Below, piece by piece: positions 16,150 through 22,916 of a stretch of DNA of 64,000 bases (the stretch's first letter is position 1; each line of letters opens with the position of its first letter). Location of the stretch: assembly GCA_964508715.1 (NCBI GenBank), contig CAZDUX010000004.1:124001-188000 (forward strand), read 5' to 3'. Position numbers and translations under genes: made by a program. The stretch is from JAKALX01 sp964508715 (GTDB taxonomy: Bacteria; Chloroflexota; Dehalococcoidia; Tepidiformales; Tepidiformaceae). Below the pieces are notes generated by a model that was not told the DNA's origin, did no database searches, and was given only the letters and a program-made list of their open reading frames with translations.

Positions 16150-18930
16150 TCACCCTCGTGGCGCAAGCTCGAAGTCGCAGCGGACCCAGCGGTCCGCGGG
16201 GACGGGCTGCCAGTTGAGGCTGTTGTACTTGATGTGGCCATAGCCTCCCGAGAAGCCAAGCCACTTCACCATTCCCGGCTCGATTTCGTTTGCGCCCGAC
16301 CAGTTGGGGTACTGCATCGGCTCCCATCCGTTGTAGGAGATGATCTGGCCGGGTTTCACGTTCGGCGCCACCTTCACCCGTGCACGGAACTCGCTCACGT
16401 CGTTGAACACGCGGACGAGGTCGTCGTCCTTCACACCCCGCTCCGCAGCGTCGCGCGTGTTGACCATGATGCTCGGTGCGCCGCGGTGGGTTCCCAGGAC
16501 TACCTGGTTGAAGTGATTCATCGAGTGGACCGACCAGCGGTTGTGACCCGATGACATGCCGAGCGGATAGTCGCCACCCATCGCCGGGTTGGGTTTGTAG
16601 GTGGGGAGTTCTTCGCCGCCTTCGAGGAACCACTCATGGTCGATGTAGAACTGGGCGCGGCGGCAGTAGGTAGGGAAGGGGCGGCCGTTCTCGACGTGGT
16701 CGGTGAACGGAGTGATGACGTCGTCTGGTTTCAGGTCCGTCGCCTGGCCGAGCATCGCGGGGCTCATGCCCATGTTCGTGAAGCGCTTGAATCCCGTTTC
16801 GCGCAGGGTCTCGAGGGTGGTTCCCGTGGGCAGGGTTCCGGCGAGCACGGAATCGCGAATCTGTTCGTCGGCGACAACCTCCTGGTTCCGGTAGTAACCG
16901 CCCATGGTGTAGGCCGCAACGAGCTGGTCGTAGCGGACGGTTGTGCCATCGGCGAGTGCAAAGGATTCGAGGCCGCGTTCGCGTGCCCGTTCACCAACAG
17001 CCGCGAGGATAGCGAGGAAGATATCCCACTCGTCGCGCGATTCGCCGGCGGGCTCCACCACACGGTCGGCGAGGGTGAGGTTGGCGACGAATGGGCCGGG
17101 GATCGAGAAGGCGATCTTCTCGTAGTGCTGGGCGGCGGGAAGGAAGTAGTCCGCCTGCTGGACGGTCGCGTTCATCTTGAAGTCGATGGCGACGACGGTC
17201 TTGAGCTTTGACCAGAGGCCGGCCATGACCTTCTTGCCCCCGCGCGTACGCCGGAAGGTGTTGCCGCCGCACTCGAAGAAGATCTGGGGTGTCTCTTCTT
17301 TCCGCGGATGATCGAGGCCGTCCCACCAGCCCTGCTTCAGCGCTTCGGCCACGTACTCGTCGAAGCTACGGGCCATGGACGTGTCGCTCCATTCCGGCCT
17401 GTTCCAGCGCTCGGCGAAGTCCATCTGGTTGTACCACCAGAAGACCGGTGGCGTGTGCGCTTCGGCCGGGACATCGTCGCCGGTCCGTTCATCGGCCATG
17501 CCGAGAAGTCCGCGCCGGCCCTTGGTTAGCTCGGACATGGCGAGTTCATCGTTGACGAGCGACGGGTCGAGTTGCTTGAGCGCGGCGAGCGCGGCGTCGC
17601 GGGCGCCCATGACACCTTCTGCGGCCTGCACGCCGGGCCGGCGCTTGTTCATCGCGATCTGGGCGCCGTCGTGGAGGCCGGCTGCCCAGGTGCGGAGGCC
17701 GGTACCCCGGCGGCCCCAGTTGCCGCTTGCCGCGAGGACAAGGCACATGGTCCGCTCGATGAGGTCGCCGTGGTACATCTTGCAGGCGTTCATGCCGAGG
17801 AAGATGTTGGTCCGCCTGGTGGCGATCTTCCTTGCAACCATGCGGATCGTTTCGGGGTGGATGCCGGTGATCGCCTGCTGGGCTTCGGGGGTGTAGTGCG
17901 CATCGAGCTTGCGGCGGAGGATGGCGCAGACGGGTTCGACGGTGACGGTGCGGCCGTCGTGCAGGCGGACCTCGAACGTACCCTCGAGTGCAACCCGTGC
18001 GCCGCCAAGGGCGATGTTTTCGCGGTTCGCGAGGCTGAGGCCTTTTTCAGGATGCCAGTGGTAGAGCTGGTCTTCGCGGCCCCACCCTTCGACGTCGGTC
18101 TGGCGGAGGAAGCGGCGGTTGTCGGTGCGCACGAGCAGGGGCATGTCTGTCTGCTCGCGGAGAAAATCCCAGTGGGCGATGTCCTCGGCCATCATCACCT
18201 GGACGAGGGAGAGCCCGAAGGCGGCGTCAGTCGCGCCTTCGATATTCACCTGGTAATCGGCGTGGGTGTGCGATGCGTTCACATCCGGCGAGATATTGAT
18301 GACCTCGGCGCCGTTGTACCGGGCTTCACTGATGAAGTGGTAGAAGGGGATACGGGTGTAGACGGGGTTGCTGTTCCAGATGACGAGGAGCTGGGAGTGG
18401 AACCAGTCATCGGCTGAGCCTTCGACGTGGCTCTTGCCGAAGGTGGCATAGACACCGGCGTTGAAGTCGCTGATGACGGCATTGAGGTCCATCGTCTGGC
18501 CGCCAATGATCCCGAAGAAGCGGCTGATGGGTCCGCCGACCACTGCCTCCGGGGTGCCTTCGCGAACGATGGAGAGCGGCCCGTGATCCTCGATAGCGTC
18601 GATGAGGGAATCAGCGATCTCCGAGAGGGCACGGTCCCAGGAGATGCGCTGCCACTTGCCTTCGCCCCGCTTGCCAGCACGTTTGAGCGGATACTGCACG
18701 CGGTCGGGGCCGCGCAGCGACTGGCTCCAGCTCGCGCCCTGCATGCAGCCCATCGGGTTGAAGTCGGGGACAGCCGGGTCGATGACGGGCAGTGTGCCGG
18801 ACGGTTCCTCGCGGATGACGATCCCGTCTTTCACGTAGACGCGCATCGGGCAGCCGCCCGGGTAGCAGTCGACACAGTGAGTCCCCCAGCCGACGTGGTC
18901 CCAGTCGAGCCGCTTGCTGTAGGCAGACAT
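16150..18930 (-). CDS. molybdopterin-dependent oxidoreductase (DMSO reductase family, type II-like)
   Basis: A 926-residue catalytic subunit of a molybdenum enzyme. The N-terminal iron-sulfur ligands are His18/Cys19, Cys22, Cys27 and Cys62 (THCVDCYPGGC ... NPMGCMQGA), with the x34 spacing before the last Cys typical of type II enzymes (nitrate, selenate and ethylbenzene-dehydrogenase group). A candidate Mo-ligand Asp sits in AVISDFNAGVYATFG, and INISPDVNASHTHADY is the usual cofactor-binding segment. No Tat signal is visible at the N-terminus, so it is cytoplasmic or carried by a partner. No FeS, heme or chaperone gene adjoins it. Its substrate cannot be named. Confidence 0.9.
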   Translation of the reverse strand: MSAYSKRLDWDHVGWGTHCVDCYPGGCPMRVYVKDGIVIREEPSGTLPVIDPAVPDFNPMGCMQGASWSQSLRGPDRVQYPLKRAGKRGEGKWQRISWDRALSEIADSLIDAIEDHGPLSIVREGTPEAVVGGPISRFFGIIGGQTMDLNAVISDFNAGVYATFGKSHVEGSADDWFHSQLLVIWNSNPVYTRIPFYHFISEARYNGAEVINISPDVNASHTHADYQVNIEGATDAAFGLSLVQVMMAEDIAHWDFLREQTDMPLLVRTDNRRFLRQTDVEGWGREDQLYHWHPEKGLSLANRENIALGGARVALEGTFEVRLHDGRTVTVEPVCAILRRKLDAHYTPEAQQAITGIHPETIRMVARKIATRRTNIFLGMNACKMYHGDLIERTMCLVLAASGNWGRRGTGLRTWAAGLHDGAQIAMNKRRPGVQAAEGVMGARDAALAALKQLDPSLVNDELAMSELTKGRRGLLGMADERTGDDVPAEAHTPPVFWWYNQMDFAERWNRPEWSDTSMARSFDEYVAEALKQGWWDGLDHPRKEETPQIFFECGGNTFRRTRGGKKVMAGLWSKLKTVVAIDFKMNATVQQADYFLPAAQHYEKIAFSIPGPFVANLTLADRVVEPAGESRDEWDIFLAILAAVGERARERGLESFALADGTTVRYDQLVAAYTMGGYYRNQEVVADEQIRDSVLAGTLPTGTTLETLRETGFKRFTNMGMSPAMLGQATDLKPDDVITPFTDHVENGRPFPTYCRRAQFYIDHEWFLEGGEELPTYKPNPAMGGDYPLGMSSGHNRWSVHSMNHFNQVVLGTHRGAPSIMVNTRDAAERGVKDDDLVRVFNDVSEFRARVKVAPNVKPGQIISYNGWEPMQYPNWSGANEIEPGMVKWLGFSGGYGHIKYNSLNWQPVPADRWVRCDFELAPRG

Positions 18931-19008
18931 CTCTCACCTCGTGCCGGGGCGTTCCCGCGTCTCCGCCGGCCATACTGGGACTCTCCGGCCAGCGGCAGGT
19001 AATCCCTT

Positions 19009-19022
19009 ATGACGGGCGTCAT
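19009..19022. promoter_or_regulatory. palindrome in the divergent promoter region
   Basis: ATGACG-GG-CGTCAT is a perfect 6-2-6 inverted repeat, 78 bases from the molybdoenzyme start and 97 bases from the capsid start. It could be an operator for either gene. It also covers an ATG that would otherwise extend the capsid frame; that longer start lacks a ribosome site. Confidence 0.4.
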
Positions 19023-19119
19023 ACGGAAGCGGAATGGGCTCCGGGCCGTGACGCGGGGGGCTTTGGGATGGGACGTGCTTCAGGACAAATGTTCTTATTC
19101 CATCCGGAGGTTTCGCCCC

Positions 19120-20007
19120 TTGGCCCTCACACTCGTCGAAGCGAGCAAGCTTTCCAACGACACCCTCCTCTCTGGCGTCATCGAGACGATCGCGCAGGAG
19201 AGCCCCGTCCTTCAGCGGCTCCCGTTCATCGAAATCGTCGGCAACGGGCTGACCTACAACCGCGAAAACGCTGCCCCGACGGCGGCGTTCTACGATGTCG
19301 GCGACACCTGGGCTGAATCGACCCCCACGTTCACCCAGGCGACCGCGACGCTCCGCATCCTTGGTGGCGACGCGGATGTTGACAACTTCCTCAAGGCGAC
19401 GCGGTCGAACATCCAGGACCTCGAAGCCGCGATCGTCCAGCTCAAGTCGCGGGCCGTGCAGGCGCTCTTCGACGACACGTTCGTGAACGGCGACAGCGGC
19501 AGCGACCCGAATAGCTTCGATGGTGTGGACCTGCTCTGTGCTGGCAGTCAGACCGTGAGCATGGGGACGAACGGCGCGACGCTCACCCTCGAGAAGCTCG
19601 ACGAGCTCATCGACAAGGTGCGCGGAGGCAAGCCCGACCTGCTCCTCATGAGCCGCCGCAGCCGCCGGAGCCTGAACATCCTGGCCCGCACGTCTGGCAG
19701 TTTCCTCGAGGCCGACCGGGACGCCTTCGGCAATATGCTGCAGTTCTACGACGGCATCCCGATCGGCATCTGCGACTACATCAGCGACGCACAGACCGTG
19801 GGGACGAGTAGCGATTGCTCGGTGATCTATGCGATGCAGTTCGGGGAAGGAGCGCTCAGCGGGCTCACCGCTCCCGGCGGGCTCGCGATCGAACGGGTCG
19901 GCAGCCTGGAATCGAAGGACGCCTCGCGGCTGCGGGTGAAGTGGTACGCGGGGCTCGCGCTCTTCAACAGCGTGAAGCTCGCGAAGCTGACCGGCGTGCG
20001 GGCGTAG
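19120..20007 (+). CDS. HK97-fold phage-type major capsid protein, orphan
   Basis: A 295-residue protein of the compact HK97-fold major capsid type. The TTG at 19120 is chosen because GGAGG lies nine bases upstream and the translation then begins ALTLVEASKLSNDTLLSGVI, the usual opening. Landmarks are SPVLQRLPFIEIVGNGLTYN, the P-rich turn before AAFYDVGDTWAEST, GGDADVDNFLKATRSN, DTFVNGDS, FDGVDLL, LEKLDELIDKV, FYDGIPIGICDYI and RLRVKWYAGLALFNSVKLAK. No portal, terminase, protease, tail or integrase gene lies in the window, and a strong terminator follows, so it is monocistronic. It is either a prophage relic or a domesticated shell (encapsulin-like). It is intact, with no stops or frameshifts. 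Confidence 0.85.
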   Translation: MALTLVEASKLSNDTLLSGVIETIAQESPVLQRLPFIEIVGNGLTYNRENAAPTAAFYDVGDTWAESTPTFTQATATLRILGGDADVDNFLKATRSNIQDLEAAIVQLKSRAVQALFDDTFVNGDSGSDPNSFDGVDLLCAGSQTVSMGTNGATLTLEKLDELIDKVRGGKPDLLLMSRRSRRSLNILARTSGSFLEADRDAFGNMLQFYDGIPIGICDYISDAQTVGTSSDCSVIYAMQFGEGALSGLTAPGGLAIERVGSLESKDASRLRVKWYAGLALFNSVKLAKLTGVRA

Positions 20008-20043
20008 CGCACCTTCACGGCGCCGGAACCAGCTATCGGCGAG

Positions 20044-20074
20044 GCGGGCCTCCATCTCGGAGGCCCGCTTTCTG
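20044..20074 (+). terminator. intrinsic terminator of the capsid gene
   Basis: A perfect 10-base stem, GCGGGCCTCC with GGAGGCCCGC, closes a 5-base loop (ATCTC) and is followed by TTTCT. It lies 37 bases after the capsid stop codon and isolates that gene from the amidohydrolase. Confidence 0.85.
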
Positions 20075-20200
20075 TACCCCGCCTGCCCTTGTCCAATTGG
20101 CGGCCACTTGCGCAGATGATGGCCGGGGCCTCTAGAATCCCCACCGTCCGCTCATGCCGCTCTCCAGCGGTTGTGGCGGAACCCCGGGAAGGAGTCGGAT

Positions 20201-21433
20201 ATGACCACCGTCGTCCACTGCGGCACGCTCATCGATGGCAACGGCGGCGAACCGCTACATGGAGCGGCGATCGAGATCGAGAACGGGCTCATTTCCGCCG
20301 TACACGCGAACGGACATGCCCCCCGGGGAGCCGAGGTCATCGATGCCAGCGGTCTCACCGTCATGCCGGGGCTCATCGATTGCCACGTCCACCTCATGTC
20401 GAACCCGCCGAAGACGCTGGAGCAGCGGATGGCGACGCCGTTCAGCCTGGGCGTCGCCGAGGCGCTGACGAACGCGCGCAAGACGCTCGACGCTGGATTC
20501 ACCAGCGTCCGCGACGCGGGCGGCACGCCGAGGGGCGTGAAACTCGCGATTGAGCAGGGCCTCTTCCCCGGCCCGCGCGTGCGCATCGCGGTGGGTGCCG
20601 TCGGCCAGACAGGCGGCCATGGCGACGCCACGATGGCGAACGGCCTGCGCCTCCGCGTCCCCAATGCCGAACTCCCCGATAACCTCGCTGATGGGTCTGA
20701 AAACGTCCGGCGCACCGTTCGCGAGATGCTCCGCGCCGGCGCCGACCAGATCAAGCTCATGACCAGCGGCGGCGTGCTCTCGCCGAACGACGAGCCGGGA
20801 GCGACCGGGATGACGCGCGAGGAGATCGCCGCGGCTGTCTATGAAGCGCACGCCGCGCATCGCACGGTGATGTCCCACGCCCAGGCCACGCAGGGGATCC
20901 TCAATGCCGTGCTCGAGGGCGTCGAATCGATCGAACACGGCATCTACCTCGACGAGCAGGTCGTTTCGGAGATGAAGAAGCGCGGCACCTACCTCGTCGC
21001 CACGCTCGTCGCCCCGGTCTGGGTATTGCGCCTCGCCGAGCAACGCCCCGGCTCGATGCCGGAATACGGCGTCCGCAAGGCCCGGGAGGTCATTGTCGCC
21101 CACCAGGCGAGCTTCCGTTACGCCGTGGAACAGGGCGTGAAAGTCGCAATGGGGACCGACATGGGTGTCGGCCCGCACGGCCCCAACGCCGAGGAACTGG
21201 TGCTGATGGTGGAAAACGGCATGACGCCAATGCAGGCTATCGTCGCCACCACGCGAACCGCCGCTGAATGCGCCCGTTTCGACCGCGTTGCGGGGACCAT
21301 CGAGCCGGGCAAGCGCGCCGACATCATCGCCTTCAGCTCCGACCCGCTCGCCGACATCTCCGTGGTAGCGAACCCCGAGAAGCTTGCCCTCGTGATGAAG
21401 GACGGCAGGATTCATCGCGATTCCAGGGCCTGA
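20201..21433 (+). CDS. metal-dependent amidohydrolase (prolidase/imidazolonepropionase-like)
   Basis: A 410-residue amidohydrolase-superfamily enzyme. The ATG has AAGGAG six bases upstream. Metal ligands fit the family: His-x-His in LIDCHVHLMSN, Lys in IKLMTSGGV, His in MSHAQA and SIEHGIY, and the catalytic Asp in MGTDMGVGPHG. The N- and C-terminal beta-sandwich (VVHCGTLIDGNG and GTIEPGKRADIIAF) is complete. This subgroup acts on Xaa-Pro dipeptides or cyclic amides, but the substrate is not predictable. No signal peptide is seen. It is preceded by the capsid terminator and followed by the purA leader. Confidence 0.9.
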   Translation: MTTVVHCGTLIDGNGGEPLHGAAIEIENGLISAVHANGHAPRGAEVIDASGLTVMPGLIDCHVHLMSNPPKTLEQRMATPFSLGVAEALTNARKTLDAGFTSVRDAGGTPRGVKLAIEQGLFPGPRVRIAVGAVGQTGGHGDATMANGLRLRVPNAELPDNLADGSENVRRTVREMLRAGADQIKLMTSGGVLSPNDEPGATGMTREEIAAAVYEAHAAHRTVMSHAQATQGILNAVLEGVESIEHGIYLDEQVVSEMKKRGTYLVATLVAPVWVLRLAEQRPGSMPEYGVRKAREVIVAHQASFRYAVEQGVKVAMGTDMGVGPHGPNAEELVLMVENGMTPMQAIVATTRTAAECARFDRVAGTIEPGKRADIIAFSSDPLADISVVANPEKLALVMKDGRIHRDSRA

Positions 21434-21515
21434 GCTACGAGGGTCTACGGGCCGGGCGTCTCGAACTCATAAGGCCTGTTCGCGCCCTGCCACCTCGTGC
21501 TGTAACATGCGTCAA

Positions 21516-21541
21516 CGGGCCTCCCGCAGATGGGAGGCCCG
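21516..21541 (+). promoter_or_regulatory. leader hairpin directly upstream of purA
   Basis: CGGGCCTCCC (21516-21525) pairs perfectly with GGGAGGCCCG (21532-21541) around GCAGAT. The 3' base of the stem is the first G of GGAG, the only ribosome site before the purA ATG at 21555. No T-run follows, so it may mask the ribosome site or act as a processing/termination element rather than an ordinary terminator. Confidence 0.5.
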
Positions 21542-21554
21542 GAGTGTGTCTGCC

Positions 21555-22859
21555 ATGCCTATCGTCGTCGTAGTCGGCGGGCAATGGGGCGACGAAGGCA
21601 AGGGCCGTATTGTCGACCTCCTCGCCCGGAAAGCTCGTGTCGTCGCCCGTTACTCGGCCGGAAACAACGCCGGCCATACGATCGTGAACGAACGTGGCGA
21701 ATTCAAGCTCCACGTCGTCCCCGCGGGCATCTTCTATCCCGAGAAGACGTGCGTCATTGGGAACGGCGTGGCGGTCGACCCCGAAGTGCTGCTCGGCGAG
21801 ATCGAAGGCCTCGAATCGAAGGGCATCGATACCAGCAAGCTGGTGTTGAGCGACCGTGCGCAGGTCATCATGCCGTGGCACAAGGAGCTCGACCGGCTCG
21901 ACGAACTGGCTCGGGGCGACAAGGCGATCGGGACCACGGGCAAGGGCGTCGGCCCGTGCTTTGTCGACAAGGTGGCGCGGCGCGGCATTCGCGTGGCCGA
22001 CCTGCTCCGCACCGAGGACCTGCGGCCGCGCATCGAGGCCGCCCTCAGCTTCCACAACAGGGTCATCACCCGGGTCTACGGCGGCGAGCCGATTGACATG
22101 GACGACTGCTGCGCCAGGTACGCGGAGCTGGGCGAAAAACTGGCGCCCTTCGCCGGTGACGTGCAGGATATCGTGCTCAGCGCCCACCGGCGCGGCGACT
22201 ACGTCCTCCTCGAAGGCGCCCAGGGGTCGCTGCTGGACCTCGACCACGGCACCTATCCCTACGTCACGTCGAGTGTCCCGAGTTCGTCGTCGAGCGGCGC
22301 GGGGCTCGGCGTTGGTATCGGCCCGACCGAGATCAGCCGTGTGGTCGGCGTGTTCAAGAGCTATTCGACGCGCGTCGGCAACGGCCCGTTCCCGACAGAG
22401 CTCTTCGACGACACGGCGACGATGCTGCGTGACCACGGCAAGGAGTATGGCCGCGGCGAATACGGTACGACGACGGGCCGCCCGCGGCGCATCGGCTGGC
22501 TCGATGCCGTGGCCGCGCGCTACAGCGTGCGCTTCAACGGGCTCTCCGCCCTGGCGCTGACACGGCTCGATGTCCTCGACGCCCTGCCGAGTATCAAGAT
22601 CTGCACGGGGTATGAGCTCGACGGCCAGATCGTGGAGACGATGCCTGCGCGCGAATCGGTGCTCGACCGCGTGCACCCAATCTACGAGGAACTGCCGGGC
22701 TGGCAGCAGCCCACGACCGAGGTTCGCAACTTCGATGACCTGCCGCCGCAGGCCCAGGCGTTCATTCGCCGTGTCGAAGAACTGCTGGAATGCCCGGTCG
22801 ACCTGATCTCAGTCGGGCCTGCACGCGAACAGGCCGTCATCGTGAACCCGATCTTCTGA
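21555..22859 (+). CDS. purA: adenylosuccinate synthetase
   Basis: A 434-residue GTP-dependent enzyme joining IMP and aspartate to give adenylosuccinate, the first committed step of AMP synthesis. The P-loop opening VVVVGGQWGDEGKGRIVD carries the catalytic Asp, and GNNAGHTIV provides the catalytic His. GTTGKGVGPCFVDKV, the switch segment YVTSSVPSSSS, RVGNGPFPTE and GTTTGRPRRIGWLD are all present. Length is typical. The start at 21555 (MPIVVVVGGQ) is favoured over an in-frame ATG 48 bases upstream that lies in the leader hairpin region. It is monocistronic in appearance. Confidence 0.97.
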   Translation: MPIVVVVGGQWGDEGKGRIVDLLARKARVVARYSAGNNAGHTIVNERGEFKLHVVPAGIFYPEKTCVIGNGVAVDPEVLLGEIEGLESKGIDTSKLVLSDRAQVIMPWHKELDRLDELARGDKAIGTTGKGVGPCFVDKVARRGIRVADLLRTEDLRPRIEAALSFHNRVITRVYGGEPIDMDDCCARYAELGEKLAPFAGDVQDIVLSAHRRGDYVLLEGAQGSLLDLDHGTYPYVTSSVPSSSSSGAGLGVGIGPTEISRVVGVFKSYSTRVGNGPFPTELFDDTATMLRDHGKEYGRGEYGTTTGRPRRIGWLDAVAARYSVRFNGLSALALTRLDVLDALPSIKICTGYELDGQIVETMPARESVLDRVHPIYEELPGWQQPTTEVRNFDDLPPQAQAFIRRVEELLECPVDLISVGPAREQAVIVNPIF

Positions 22860-22916
22860 CGCCCGGAGCGGCCCGCGGCCTGCCGGGAGCGATTGACCTC
22901 CCGTATACTCGCGGCC

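Noticed and set aside
19009..19119. ATG at 19009 as the capsid start
   Set aside because: It lies within a palindrome, has no ribosome site, and adds residues unlike the family; the TTG at 19120 has GGAGG and the correct N-terminus.
18931..20100. A prophage here because of the capsid gene
   Set aside because: No other phage gene, integrase or attachment site is visible around it, so I report the gene alone and do not call a prophage.
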